DNA of 64,000 nt from Biomphalaria glabrata (Eukaryota; Mollusca; Gastropoda; Planorbidae), in contig NC_074711.1 of assembly GCF_947242115.1 (NCBI RefSeq), positions 60,693,309 to 60,757,308 on the forward strand, read 5' to 3'. Under the pieces are notes generated by a model, which was not told the DNA's origin, did not search any database, and saw nothing but the letters and a program-made list of their open reading frames with translations. Positions 1-11,531 of the stretch are shown here, piece after piece; the first letter of the stretch is position 1, and each line of letters opens with the position of its first letter. The translations under genes were made by a program, and so were the position numbers.

Positions 1-67
1 CGTATCATTTTTATCTTTTAAAGCAAAACAGTTTTTCGGCAACAATAAACCTCAAGATTCACTCAGC

Positions 68-328
68 ACCTTGTATTGCAATAGTAGTTCAAAACCTTGT
101 ATTGCAATAGTAGTTCAAAACCTTGTATTGCAATAGTACTTCAAAACCTTGTATTGCAATAGTACTTCAAAACCTTGTATTGCAATAGTACTTCAAAACC
201 TTGTATTGCAATAGTACTTCAAAACCTTGTATTGCAATAGTACTTCAAAACCTTGTATTGCAATAGTACTTCAAAACCTTGTATTGCAATAGTACTTCAA
301 AACCTTGTATTGCAATAGTACTTCAAAC
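68..328. repeat. 26-bp minisatellite, about 10 copies
   Basis: A 26-bp unit containing CCTTGTATTGCAATAGTA is repeated about ten times head to tail. The first two copies differ from the rest by one base (TAGTAGTTC against TAGTACTTC). The array runs into a poly-C/poly-T/(TG)n low-complexity patch at about 327-390. No coding role is visible. Confidence 0.95.
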
Positions 329-476
329 CCCCCCCCAGGCCCCCCCCCCGCGAATTTTTTTTTTATGTATTTATGTGTGTGTGTGTGTGTACATAATCTT
401 TATTGCATTCTGACCCTTCATTCTTTCGGAAGACGTTTATTGTGCCCTAGAATAGGTTCTTCCATGAGTAAGTGGA

Positions 477-970
477 AAAATTGTAGATTCCCCGCCAATA
501 CTAGCAAGGGGGTCTGGGGGAGCGCTAGGAGCTCCCCCAGCGCGGGGCAAAGCCCCGCCGCCAAGCACTATTTCTGATATTGAAAGCCAACAAAATGCAT
601 ATTCTGAGGTATCTACAGTGCATTTTCCTGCTATTAAAAAGTTTTATTTCAAAAACCTAATGTGCTATTATTACTGACTTAGACCCTCCCGCGCCGTTTG
701 GCGCATTTGCCGTCAAGCTGTTTCCATAAAATTGTAGATTCCCTGCCATTACTAGCAATGGGGTCTGGGGAGCGCTAGCGCGGGGCAAAGCCCCGCCGCC
801 AAACACTATTTCTGGTATTGAAAGCCAACAAAATGCATATTCTGAGGTATCTACAGTGCATTTTCCTGCTATTAAAAAGTTTTATTTCAAAAACTTAATG
901 TGCTATTCTTACTGACTTAGACCCTACCGCGCCGTTCGGAGCATTTGACGTCAAGCTGTTTCCATAAAAA
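477..970. repeat. Tandem direct duplication, two copies of about 250 bp
   Basis: Copy 1 (477-727) and copy 2 (728-970) both begin at AAAATTGTAGATTCC and end at CAAGCTGTTTCCATAAAA. They differ by scattered substitutions, and copy 1 has a small GC-rich insertion. Each copy contains a GC-rich self-complementary core (GCGGGGCAAAGCCCCGC) that could form a hairpin, unusual in this AT-rich window. No open frame is shared. It may be part of a larger interspersed element, because a LINE tail follows directly. Confidence 0.85.
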
Positions 971-1009
971 TCTGTCACTGGTAGCCTAATGTCTGAAGCC
1001 TCTTCCCAC

Positions 1010-1290
1010 CTGCCATGAGGACCTCAATGAATGAGTGGCGTCAAGTTGTACTAGGATATCATTACAACTCTTCTTATGCGTAATTCATTTTGTCGGAGAA
1101 CATGTCCCGCAAACCTCATGCGTCGCTCTCTCACAATCTTACTAAAGGGTCGACTCCCAGTTCGGCATAGGATTTCCTTGATTTAAACCCGATCTCTATA
1201 ACTGACTACTAAAATCTGTCTTAGCCATCTTTGTTGAGTCACATAGTGTTTTTCAATTTCGGCAGATGACTATTCACTACAGTTTATTAA
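1010..1290 (-). mobile_element. LINE C-terminal fragment (family with RRMRFAGHVLR-type tail)
   Basis: The minus strand reads KIVRERRMRFAGHVLRQNEL at 1081-1140. This is the basic tail motif found after the thumb of reverse transcriptases in many invertebrate non-LTR retrotransposons. Weaker matching sequence continues upstream to about 1200. The frame is broken by a stop just downstream (about 1050), so this is a decayed fragment. The exact clade cannot be told from so short a piece. Confidence 0.6.
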
Positions 1291-1374
1291 GGGAGCCCTG
1301 CCAATGGTAAAAATGTGTAACCACTCTTGAATACGCTCTTGGAATTAAGTGACTGTAGTTTGCTTTAGATTTTA

Positions 1375-2345
1375 TATCGAAAAGGGAAGTTTTATCGTCA
1401 AAATCATCTGTTGGGGGTTTTCCACCTCAAAATGCTCTGTAGGGGGATCTTAAACTCAAAACCATCTGGAGGGGTTTTAAACTTTAAACAAACGCCATCT
1501 GTAGAAGAGGGGTTTAAACTCAAAACCCCCGATTGGATTGGCTACGCTCAAATAATTTTAGTGTGTAATTTGCTTTTTTTTTATATTAAAGAGGTATTTT
1601 TAGCATTAAACCCCTCTTAATGGGGGTTTAAACTCAAAACCCCTTTTGGCAACGCTCATGGCATTTTGAGTGCGTAATTTGCTTTTTTTCTTACACTGAA
1701 GATGTATTTTTTAGCCTTAAACCCCCCTGGCGGGGGGTTTAAACTCAAAACCCCTTTGGCTGCGTTCATAGATTTTAGTGTGAGTAATTTGCTTTTATTT
1801 ATATTGAAGAGGTTCTTTTTAGCTTCTAACTCCACTGGAGGGGAGTTTAAACTCAAAATCCCTTTGACTACACTCAAAACATTTTGAGTGTATAATTTGC
1901 TTTGTTTTTATGATTAAAGAGGTATTTTTTACCTTCAAACCCCGCTGAAGCGGGGTTTAAACTAAAAACTAAGTCAAAACCCATTTAGCTACGCTCATAA
2001 CATTTTGAGTGCGTAATTAACTTTTTTTTTATATTGAAGAGGGGGTTTATCGTAAATTTTGGAGGGGGGTTTTAAAATCAAAATCTCCCTTAACTGTGCT
2101 CTTGGAATTAGGGGATTTTCGTTTGCATTTTTTTTTTGTTTTGTTTTATAGAAGAGGGGGGGGGTTTAACTGCAAAAACCCCAAGTAGGGGGGTTTAAAA
2201 CTCAAAACCCCTAGTAGGGGGTTTTAAACACAAAACCCCTGGTAGGGGTTTTTAAACTCGAACCCCCCCTGGTAGGGGGGTTTTAAACTCAAAACCCCCT
2301 GGTAAGGGGTTTTAAACTCAAAACCCCATTGGTTGTGCTGGGGCA
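1375..2345. repeat. Degenerate composite tandem repeat with GTTTAAAC cores
   Basis: A roughly 110-bp period is visible from recurrences of GTAATTTGCTTT (near 1564, 1674, 1785, 1890, 2014). Each unit holds a self-complementary core of the type GGGGTTTAAACTCAAAACCCC and a GGCTACGCTCAT tract. In the right third the core repeats alone at about 30-40 bp spacing. Short open frames here are by-products of the repeat. Confidence 0.75.
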
Positions 2346-2419
2346 ATTGATGGTTTAGTATTAAAATCTCACCTAAAATAAACAAAATCAAAGCAAAAAA
2401 TCATTCACTAAATTTCATT

Positions 2420-2478
2420 TCGGGGGGGGGGGGGGGGGTTGAACCCCAACCCCCCCCCCCCTGGCTACGCCCATGAGT
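2420..2478. repeat. G-run/C-run inverted repeat
   Basis: About 18 G residues, GTTGAACCCCAAC and about 13 C residues form a perfect-looking hairpin, followed by GGCTACGCCCATG. That tail resembles the GGCTACGCTCAT tract in the preceding tandem units, so it is probably the edge of the same element. Confidence 0.6.
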
Positions 2479-3494
2479 CCTATAGCCCTTTATGAAGTAA
2501 TAACACATTTTAACAAACATTTTTCTCATCAAATAGTTCTAGGCAGCCTTTATAAAACAATCATATTTTGATTCACGAGACTTAAAAGCGTTCAGCACAG
2601 ATACAACAGCACTTCAATCAGGTACGCTCTGTATAACCAGGTGATGTATCCCTGAATTTCATCAGGCTGAGAAAAAGTTTTCTCCGTAAATCCGAACCTT
2701 TCTCTCGTTAACAGAGCATGACTCTGGGTCAGGTAAATATCTGTAACTTAATGTCTCTCTCCAGTAATGACGTTTTGTAATCAGTAGGGAGTGGGTTCAG
2801 ATTTGGTTGAGTGTTCTCTTATTGCTAGTAGGCCTACTTTTGAAAGCCTACACAAAGTAAAAAAAAAAGGAAACTTGTACAAGAGTAGGATTTACATAAT
2901 AAATAATAATAAATAACCCCTTGGCATTTTATGAATTTAACTCGTAACGTTTATTCGTATAGAAAAATAACATAAGACAAACATTGAGGAAACATGCTGG
3001 ATCAAAGGCTTTCACTACATACACATTTATTTCCGTTACAAATCATCGAAACCGTTTCGTGGGTCATCATAGATAACATTTATAACAAGTTGAGTTGATG
3101 CTGTAAGCCAAGATACAGCTTGTGATAGGGCTCAGGATTGCTCAGGTGGCATAGTATGCAGTATGCCTGGCAGTAACACTTGGCATTGTCAAAGTCCATG
3201 CTGTATCACTAAGTGTCAGTGCTTTAGATCGATATTACGTTACATAGCAATAAAAGCATTTGTCCAGAGTCTTTGGGTTGAACTGCTTTGACTTTTGTTT
3301 TGGTTCATATGGGTTAGATACTGTTAAAACAGTGGATTCCTTATTTGATCGGTAAAATACAGTTCGTAAAAGTATTTGTTGAAAATTGAAAGTTTCTAAT
3401 AACTGAGCTAGAAATTAAGAAGATAATGATTTAATTAAACGTCCCCTTCTAGATCGCCCTGAGTTTGTTTTCATCTCTACATGACTACCATTAT
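2479..3494. other. AT-rich intergenic stretch, nothing recognised
   Basis: No open frame above background, no tandem repeat and no recognisable transposon end was seen on either strand. Confidence 0.5.
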
Positions 3495-3740
3495 TACAAA
3501 GCTAATATCAACTCAATCTGACTGTCTCCTACTCATTTTGAACACGCTATTTCTCCCACTTCCCATTCTCGGATGAAGTTGAAACTTCCCACAATTATAA
3601 TGTGTCGATGGCAACACATGAATCTTTTTTTTTAAAGTTAATTTAATTTGTTTTTTATCGGAAAAGAAACTAAATCTTTCAGTATTGAGATATGTGGCTG
3701 TAAATATGGAGTTCTTCCCTTTAGATAAGTTTTGGGAGGT
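3495..3740. repeat. Interspersed repeat, copy A
   Basis: This segment shares blocks such as CTCCCACTTCCCATTCT and CAGTATTGAGATAT in the same order with copy B at 6262-6545. Similarity is interrupted by indels. The element type is unknown. The small open frame that follows (3832-4020) resembles no known protein. Confidence 0.65.
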
Positions 3741-4085
3741 AAGAATTTTTTATTTTAAAACACTTCACGTGTCCTAGCCAAGTATCATGTAACTCAGTGC
3801 GCTTCAGTACTTTGGGTCTACAGTTTCTCCAATGCCTAGCCACTATTCCGTCGTCTTGAAGCCTTGTGTTTTTCTACTGTATTCATTCAGTTTCAGATTA
3901 TGCGTTCATTATTCTGGTGGCAGCAGGGTTATAATTGAAATCAATAACATCATTCGATCACTGATTATTGATTTCTTAAATCATATTTTTTCTCCATTAA
4001 CAAAGCTGAATTATCGATAGGGTTAGTGGTCCAAAGTTTAGTGAACATTATTTTAAAATGGCAGAACGAGTTAGTTAGGGGGTAA

Positions 4086-6213
4086 TGTGACAGGTGGGGA
4101 AATGTGACGTGTGTTTGGCGCGTTTTATGTCTAGGGGATGATTATTTTTAAAGTTATCACACACCAACCTATCAGCATATGAATCGGGAGCAGACACGCA
4201 ACGAGACAAAGCAATGAAAGATAGATACAAAAGTTAAAAATAAAGAATATTTATTTACATAAATATACATATAAGAATAAAAAGGGGGAGGGTTTGCTTC
4301 TATCTCTAAATAATACTAGCTTTAATCATCACTCTTGCATTTAATAAGAGAGTATGTCACTTTGTCCTCTGACTTAGCTGGTTTTCCTGTTGATGTCGTA
4401 GCTGGCTGTGTCCTGGCTTGAGGTTCCGCAGCTGGAGGTGGCGCTCTAGCGGATAGAGGGACGCCGGTGATATAGTTCTTGTGGAGTTTCAGTCCCAAAA
4501 TCTAATATCTGTAGTGGGCACAGTAGGGCGGGTGGCCGGCTACCGTGGGCACACGTGTACTGCGGGCAGAGCGGATCTGCGTATGTCCAGTGAGTTGCAG
4601 AGGGTTGGCGTAGCTATGACGTCTCGCACAGATCTGAATCTATAGGGACGTCGCACCTAATAGCTCGGCAGGTGGGCTGTCGAATAGGCGGGCAATGCCG
4701 ATAGCGCCAAGTAATAGAGTTTAGTAGATCTCAGTAGGCAAAGGCAGTGCTGAATAGCACTAAGCACATACATAGGCAGGTCAGTGAGCCAGTGCACTGC
4801 TGAATAGCACTAAGCACAAAGATAGTAGGTGATTCTTGATATCAAACAAATAGGCGATTAATCTAATAGATAAATAGGCAGACACCTGAGGGAGGCTGCG
4901 GATAAATAAAGACAAGTTAGGACATGTCTCTCATGCATCTTATCGATGCCCTCGACTGAGGTGCATTCGTCAGATTGGTGAAATAGCTTTAGAGCATAAT
5001 AGGGAGATGATGACAAATGGGATTTGGAAAATAGATGGCTGATAGTAGCAATATAAAAATGTACATAAAAGGGAAAGTAATAATATAAAAATGTACATAG
5101 AAGGGGAGATAATAATCTCAAATAAACAACACAGGTGGATAGAGATAGAAAAGGGGGGGGAGGGTTGAATTGGGCGGTGGTCAGCGACCCTGACGGTATG
5201 TTTACATATGACCGTCGATCGAGAACAATGGAGCGCGCTTGAATGGAGAGGGTGTCCGTTCAAGCGGCGCAACTCTCGTTAGAGTGAAATGGCCACAGGG
5301 GAGATAATTCAATACAGGGGAGATAACTCATAACTCTTTTCTCGACGCAGTACTAGTGCGCTAGTAAAATTATCAAGGCGGTCAACCGAGATAAAGGAAA
5401 TAAAATAAGATGTACAAATATATACATGGTTGCATCAACGATCAATTGAGCAACGTAGCATTAATAGAGTAATGCATTACACAAATAAATACATAGGACG
5501 TGTTTATGTTTTCTTACTTACGCCAGTGAGAAATACACAATGCACTAAATAAATATAAATGAAATAATAAACTACACATGATAATATCCAGTGGAAATAG
5601 CACGAAAGTAATTAAGATGGAACTTGTGATTAAGTTCGGCTTACCACCAGGTATTCCTCTAGGAGTGGGAATGTGTGAAGTAGTCCAGACTCGATTGCTC
5701 AGATAGAATGAGAAATAAGAGGGTCTGACTTGATTTAATTTACCTTATATACAGGCCTGGAGAATATGGGCGGACACAGGAAATGTCCTAGGCTAAGATT
5801 TATCTTACACGTGGGTGGATTTGACTCGAGGTGGGAGTCGCACCTTGGAATATCACGCGGTGTGTTGACCAGGGTAATCTCTTAGATCAAAGAGAGACGT
5901 TGGAGAAAGGGGGGGGAGACTTGCATTCCACACAAGGTGGTGTCATCTGCGCCCGTCAGACATCCGGCCGGTACGATCAAAGAGAACGTGTCTATCTTTG
6001 CCCCGGTCAAGGGAAGATAAGTCGAAAGACGCGGCCTAGCTATCTCCAATGTGGTCAACTAAGTCTAGCCTGGAGAGGAAAAGGTGGGGCGGGTGGAGAA
6101 TTTAGGGGTAGGATGGGGAAATAATTAAAATAAAATAAATAAATAATGAAAAATAATAATTAATGCTGTGATAATTTTGAGTGACTCTGACAGCGAGTTT
6201 TTGACTTGTCACA
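4086..6213 (-). mobile_element. Probable solo LTR (fossil LTR retrotransposon), 2.1 kb
   Basis: The segment starts TGTGACAGG and ends CTTGTCACA, giving the TG...CA ends and short terminal inverted repeat usual for LTRs. It is flanked by the identical 5-bp duplication GGTAA (4081-4085 and 6214-6218). On the minus strand a TATA-like TATATAAGG lies near 5745-5755 and AATAAA-like signals near 4245-4255, the order expected in an LTR transcribed leftward. No gag, pol or env coding is visible, so this is the remnant of recombination between two LTRs. The 5-bp duplication suits Ty3/gypsy or BEL. The exact duplication suggests a fairly recent insertion. An unrelated long non-coding element with chance ends cannot be fully excluded. 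Confidence 0.65.
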
Positions 6214-6261
6214 GGTAAGGAAAGGTAATCAGAAGACAAAGCAATGCATTTTTGAACAAAG

Positions 6262-6545
6262 TTTATATTGCCTTATATCAACTCATTCCGTTTGTCTGTC
6301 TGGTACAAATTTTGTACACCTTTTCTCCCACTTCCCATTCTTGGATCAATTTGAAACTTTGCACAATAATTAATTGTCCCTGACAAAATATGAATCAATA
6401 AAAATATTAACTGATTTATAACTCAATTAGGGGTAATTAATGATTTGTGTTTGATATAGAAAAAAGGAAATACATCGTACAGTATTGAGATATATGGATG
6501 TAAATGTGCAGTTTTTCCCTTATTTAAGCTTTGTTTTGTTTTTTA
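6262..6545. repeat. Interspersed repeat, copy B
   Basis: Second copy of the repeat at 3495-3740, in the same orientation. It lies just right of the solo LTR's target duplication, so the LTR separates the two copies. It shares ACTTCCCATTCT, ATATGTGGATG-like blocks and a terminal CCTTATTTAAGCTTTG-like block. Confidence 0.65.
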
Positions 6546-7218
6546 AGTTGTTTTTTTTTATTTTGCATGTTGTTTTTTCTAGGTGCAAGTAAAATTACTG
6601 TGGAGTTAGATTCTGGACTCTGGAAGGGATATTTCTCTTAGACTGCTCCATTGGGGCCAAAAAAAAAAGCGGGGGAAAGAAGAATGAACGCATTGTTGGA
6701 AGGGACTTTCCTTTCACACTGTATAATAGAAGACTACATCGTGACGACAGATCCGAGCGCATACTGCACCACCAGGCAGCCATCGTGTTTGATTATTGTA
6801 TTGACAAAATTTAGACATTTAATTACCAATCAGTAGAGGCCTAGAAAGTCTTTTGTTAAGCTGGGTGAGACCTGAAATAGCTCAATCTAAAATTGCGACT
6901 ATAACAATGGCTTGTTAAGACGTAATCAAACTTCTGCCGTCAACGTGTAATGTATACTAAGGATCTAACTTGATACTTAAGTTTTTACTCATAGATTATT
7001 TATAACAGTTTGAGTCAATAGCGGCATCTATGACTCTGGAACGATAACCTACATCTTACTGTATTACACGTTTCAACTTTGTTATAATCTGAGTATTATT
7101 CTGTCTTTGCTTTCGACACATCTCAGCCAAGACTTGTATGTATTGTTTCAGGGATAAAACTTAGGATTGCAGTTTATTTTATTTCCAAACATTTAGTCGA
7201 ATGATATGTTTAACTGAT
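6546..7218. other. Intergenic stretch without recognised features
   Basis: Two overlapping short open frames (near 6595-6836) look like chance frames. No domain or transposon end was seen. Confidence 0.5.
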
Positions 7219-7326
7219 CTAGTGATTACCTCTAGACTAGTGATTACCTCTAGACTAGTGATTACCTCTAGACTAGTGATTACCTCTAGACTAGTGATTA
7301 CCTCTAGACTAGTGATTACCTCTAGA
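7219..7326. repeat. 18-bp minisatellite, exactly 6 copies
   Basis: The unit CTAGTGATTACCTCTAGA is repeated six times without visible change (108 bp), which indicates recent expansion. Because 18 is a multiple of three, it gives a short repetitive open frame with no coding value. Confidence 0.97.
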
Positions 7327-7611
7327 TCATTTATGAGACTTTTATTTTTGTTCCTCTATATCCAGACCTTGGAAAAAAAGTAGATAGCCGATTGTCAAAT
7401 CGAGTTGAATTAGAAAATATGATGATCTAATTCCCCTGAAACAATTATTTAAAATGTGTTAAGAATTGGCGGGGGTGGGGCCAAACAAGTGAGCGCATTT
7501 CTTGTCTATGTCTTTGGCCCCATTTGTTTCTGTTTCCTTATTTTACACAGGCAAGCCACGCGCTCTCTCAGATTAGAATGAGAACTGCTAAATATTATTC
7601 AAATCAACATA

Positions 7612-7900
7612 TCTTATCTTAAATATTGCAGACGTTACTTCAAAAAGGAGACAATTACGTCATACGCATTACCATGCATCAATCTAGTCATGCATGTTAA
7701 TCAATGCTAAGTTGTTGCTTTTCCTGGCTGATTTAAGCAACCCATCCATTCTCCTATGGCGCTAGGGAAGAAGGAGCATTTGTACGAATTTATTCTAGCG
7801 TATGGAATAAGAAAAGCGTCTCAATCTTTCAGTCTTTCTGAGTATTTCATTAGGTTTTGTTTTTCTATTTGTAAGTTATGGTTCAGTGTTTTAAGCCTGT
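7612..7900 (-). mobile_element. CR1/L2-type LINE, 3' fragment
   Basis: This matches the 3' end of the long LINE at 25735-29182. It shares ATCTTATCTTA, CAGACGTTACTTCAAAAA, CTAGTCATGCATGTTAA and GGGAAGAAGGAGCATTTGTAC in the same order. It is 5'-truncated, as is usual for LINE insertions, and clearly more diverged than the copies at 24372 and 25735. Confidence 0.85.
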
Positions 7901-8690
7901 ACCTACACAAGTAGGATAGGTTAAAACGTCAAAACTTTAAATCCTCTGGTTAAGGTTATAGATCTACTTTTGTTCCTCATAAGTTTTGGGGGAATTCGTT
8001 ACAAATGCCTCGTGCTTAGGTAAAGAGATTAAGATCTAGGCCTAGTAATAACTTAGTTTAGGCATTATGTTCAATAGATTTTGTATCATTATGTTAATCC
8101 AACAGGTTCTATCTCTATCATAGCTTGCATTGGAAAGTTGAACATCGGTCACGAGTCTAGGTAAAACCTAGCCGACACTCAATTTTAACATCAAATCAGA
8201 ATGGCTTGAATTATCGACCTGTTAATGAATGATTCATTTCATAATGAGAGTACGGTACGTACAAGCTGCAATGTGTTCTACTTGAAATCAATACAAACAA
8301 TTCACCAAGAACCCGAATGAATGTATTATTTCGACAGCATTCACTGAACATATTTCACGAGCCTAAGAAGCTAGATTCAATGTTTCCCATGTAATAAATC
8401 ACTATCTGGTAAAAGACATAGTGTTTCCTATCCTCCTATTAAAGCAATGCTCCTCTGGAAGAATTGACAATGATTGTAATTTAATCACTCACCACACACC
8501 ACGTATGGGATATAGGCCTATCCTCGACATCGTTTAGGCTACATGTGATGTGATACATTTTAGCACTGAGGCTGTTACTATTTCCTTTTTCCCCCCGATC
8601 AAACTGATTTGGTAATGTCACAGAAGACAGCAAAAGTAAAGGGGCTTCTTCTTCTTCTTTTTGCTGCTGAGCTGTCAGCTCTTTTGCAGA
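7901..8690. other. Intergenic stretch without recognised features
   Basis: AT-rich and rich in TAGGCCTA and AGATCTAG-like words. No gene, repeat or transposon end was recognised. The open frame at 8481-8699 (minus) overlaps the decayed end of the neighbouring LINE fragment. Confidence 0.45.
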
Positions 8691-8995
8691 CTGTGCCAAG
8701 GAAGTTTAGTGTGTTGTTTTCTTCAGTTGTTCAGCACTGCCGTGGGGTGTTGGTTATGTTGGGCTGGAATGGTAGTAGGGTCTGCCTAAGGTGGATTAGG
8801 AAGGGGCATTCAAAGAGGATATGGTTTACGATTTCATACGAGTGGGCGCAGTGTCTACAAAAGGGGGAGTTGTGTGGGATTTATTTTATTGAGATGGTAA
8901 TTTAACAGAGGTGTGTGTCCTGTCCTTAGTTGGAAGATTTTAGATTGCTCTTTGCGGGGGAGGAAGTTAATACTGTCCAGTTAAGTAAAGGGGCT
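8691..8995 (-). mobile_element. I/R1-like LINE, C-terminal zinc-binding fragment
   Basis: The minus strand reads KEQSKIFQLRTGHTPLLNYH (about 8905-8965) and, after a one-base frame change, FCRHCAHSYEIVNHILFECP (about 8800-8860). The order basic region, RTGH-LNYHL, then CxxC...H...C is typical of the end of ORF2 in I/R1-like non-LTR retrotransposons, where the finger follows RNase H. The copy is degraded, with at least one frameshift and one stop, and lacks endonuclease and reverse transcriptase. The plus-strand open frame here is a shadow. Confidence 0.75.
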
Positions 8996-9134
8996 TAACT
9001 CTTGAACTTGTGACGACGTAGGGAAAAATGATGTCGTGTAATCATGTTTTCTCAATTGACTCGTCTGACAAGAAATAGATCAAACGTTTTAATTTGAGAT
9101 TTATCAAATAAGAACTAGCTTATTCAGGGCCGGA

Positions 9135-9600
9135 TCAACCTATAACAACACAAGTTGCTTTGTTTGATGTTTTATAGTTTCATCAATATGGTAATCCCAT
9201 GACAGTGTTTCATTTATTATAACAACTTGATATTTTATGTTTTTAGTCTGTGTTACTCATATATTATGAATAAGATAAGTGGATTTAATTTGTTTTAGTT
9301 TTTATTTGTTACTCTTAACAACTGACATTTTTCTGGGTGGAAAGATAAGCACCAATTTGATTCCCATTTCTGTAATTCATCTAATTCTCTTCGTAAAATT
9401 TCTGTATCTTGTTTGTTTTATTGTTCTATATATTATGCAATCGTCTGCAAATAATCAGACTTTGGTTCCTGAACAAATGCAATTAGGTAAATAATTTATG
9501 TAAATTAAAAATAGTAGTGTACTTAAGACTGAGTTTACTGTTATTGTTGTTTATTTAGAGCCATTTATTATTACAGTTTGTTCTCTACCTGCTGTAGTAG
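9135..9600 (-). mobile_element. CR1/L2-type LINE, internal reverse-transcriptase fragment
   Basis: The segment is closely similar to 26310-26735 of the long LINE. It includes the stretch for the FADD active site (ATTATGCAATCGTCTGCAAA) and the TGGGTGGAAAG tract. It has a deletion of about 30 bases relative to that copy near 9525 and lacks both LINE ends. Orientation is minus. Confidence 0.88.
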
Positions 9601-9676
9601 TTTATTACTTAAGAAACATACATAACACTCGTCATTAAACCGTAGTAGAATGTAGATAAGATATGCGTGCAAACAA

Positions 9677-9764
9677 TACAATGTTCGATTACAAGGTCTA
9701 GTTTATACAATGTTCCTACACAAGGTCTAGTTTATACAATGTTCGATTACAAGGTCTAGTTTAT
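9677..9764. repeat. 29-bp tandem repeat, 3 copies
   Basis: The unit begins TACAATGTTC and contains CAAGGTCTAGTTTA. It occurs three times at 29-bp spacing. The middle copy differs by a few bases. Confidence 0.93.
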
Positions 9765-10139
9765 GTTGATCTAAGAACCAATGTTTTAAAAAAGAACCAT
9801 TCATTTGAAAAAAAAATCAAAACATAAACTAAGCCAGAAAAATTAACTACTAAATAACGACACCCTTACCGTCCAGTCTTAGACACAATTCCTGAAAAGT
9901 GGGCTGTGGTAAGTGCTAGACTTTCTTCGCAGCTTGGCAGAAGTGATAGAGGATTAAAGGGAGATTATGTCAATGTACCATAAAGACAGGGGAGGAAAGC
10001 AACCACTGAAATTATACAAGTCTTATCTTTACAACTACACTACAGGTATTGAGCTACAAGGACTACAAGATTAACACACGCAGAGGGAGAGAGGACATTT
10101 GTAGAAATAAGCCTAATAAAATATGCAAATCAACAGTAT
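9765..10139. other. Intergenic stretch, nothing recognised
   Basis: No gene, repeat or transposon feature recognised. Confidence 0.45.
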
Positions 10140-10520
10140 ATCGTCTTCTGTCCCTTAGTCTGCTGGACCGTTTGGGCACCATACAAGATCTGTCAACCGT
10201 CTTTCTCCATTTCTCTGTCTTTTGACTTTGATAGAATTTCCTTCACTGACAGACCTGTCCATTCTATTGATGTTGTCTTCCAATCGCTTTACCTGTCTTC
10301 CTCTTCATCTTCTTTCTGGTACAGTTCCCTGAAGGAAGGTCCTTGCGAGCCCTGAGGACCTTGTTATGTAGCCATAGAGTGTGAGCTTACAAGTTTTTCA
10401 ATAGTGGTTAGCAAGTTATTTGGGGTCCGATTGCTGTATTCATCGTGTTTCTAATCTCTTCATACGTGATGCGGTCTTTGTGAGACATATCATAGAATTT
10501 AACTATATCTTTATAACTCT
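10140..10520 (-). mobile_element. LINE C-terminal fragment (IGPxDDLLT / GLAKTFLQGTVP family)
   Basis: On the minus strand the frame includes KDRITYEEIRNTMNTAIGP (about 10425-10480) and then GLARTFLQGTVPE (about 10310-10350), followed by basic residues. Other copies of this family occur at 35446, 43020, 48020 and 60385. The tail continues into a 3' UTR with CCAAACGGTCCAGCAG, which matches CCCCAACGGTCCAACAG in the copy at 35446. Stops and frameshifts show it is decayed. The clade is uncertain. Confidence 0.75.
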
Positions 10521-11160
10521 CAGTTCATTAAATGCATGTGAATATTAACAATGTAATAATAATAATATTAATAATCTCAGTATCCTGTGGTATCAAGTCG
10601 TTAGTTGAATAAACAATACAAGAGTATCGGTAACAATTTTGACACGAGCACGTCTCTTCTTTTTGTATCGACGGAGTGTTATAGTTTCCACACAAACTGT
10701 TTTGTAACCTTGTTTTCTCTGTATGTCTGTCCCTCTCTCTCCAAATGTCCATATTGTCTATTTGTTTGTTTGTTTGTTACCATGGCCAATCGGCTAAAAC
10801 TCCAATATCCACTGAAATGTCATCTATATAAAAAAAAAAAACCTAGACAGAACATATTGACAAAATGTTCATTCTCTTGAACGACTCTCCTTGTCTACCA
10901 ATCGTACTCTATTTTATAATTCATTCTTGTTCATGACGACGTAGTTACCGTTTTTGACCTTTTCTCGAGACGAAAGGTCGATTTATTTACATACACACCC
11001 CTTGTCCCCCCCCCCCTCCCTCTCTGTCTCCCCTCGATCAGCGCAACCAGATGGTCGAGTGATAGCAACACGTGTCACCAAGTTTATGGTCTCTTTTACA
11101 GCTTCGGTACAAAAGTTGGTAACGAACATGTGCCCCCAAACAGACCATTAGTTCAATGCA
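10521..11160. other. Intergenic stretch, low-complexity patches only
   Basis: Contains short AT-rich microsatellites and a poly-C/TCTC patch near 11005-11030. The open frames at 10528-10880 and 10954-11151 resemble nothing recognised. Confidence 0.45.
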
Positions 11161-11531
11161 TACATACACATACGTATTGTGGGCTATACCTTGAACTGAG
11201 TACCTTACAAGCCTACATACACATACGTATTGTGGGCTATACCTTGAACTGAGTACCTTACAAGCCTACATATACATACGTATTGTGGGCTATACCTTGA
11301 ACTGAGTATCATACAAGCCTACACACACATACGTATTGTGGGCTATACCTTGAACCGAGTACCTTACAAGCCTACATACACATACGTATTGTGGGCTATA
11401 CCTTGAACCGAGTACCTTACAAGCCTACATACACATACGTATTGTGGTCTATACCTTGAACTGAGTATCATACAAGCCTACATACACATACGTATTGTGG
11501 GCTATACCTTGAACTGAGTATCATACAAGCC
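11161..11531. repeat. 53-bp minisatellite, 7 copies
   Basis: Each unit contains CACATACGTATTGTGGGCTA and CAAGCC at 53-bp spacing. Seven copies are nearly identical. Two sub-variants (GAGTACCTTAC and GAGTATCATAC) alternate, which suggests local block duplication. Confidence 0.96.
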
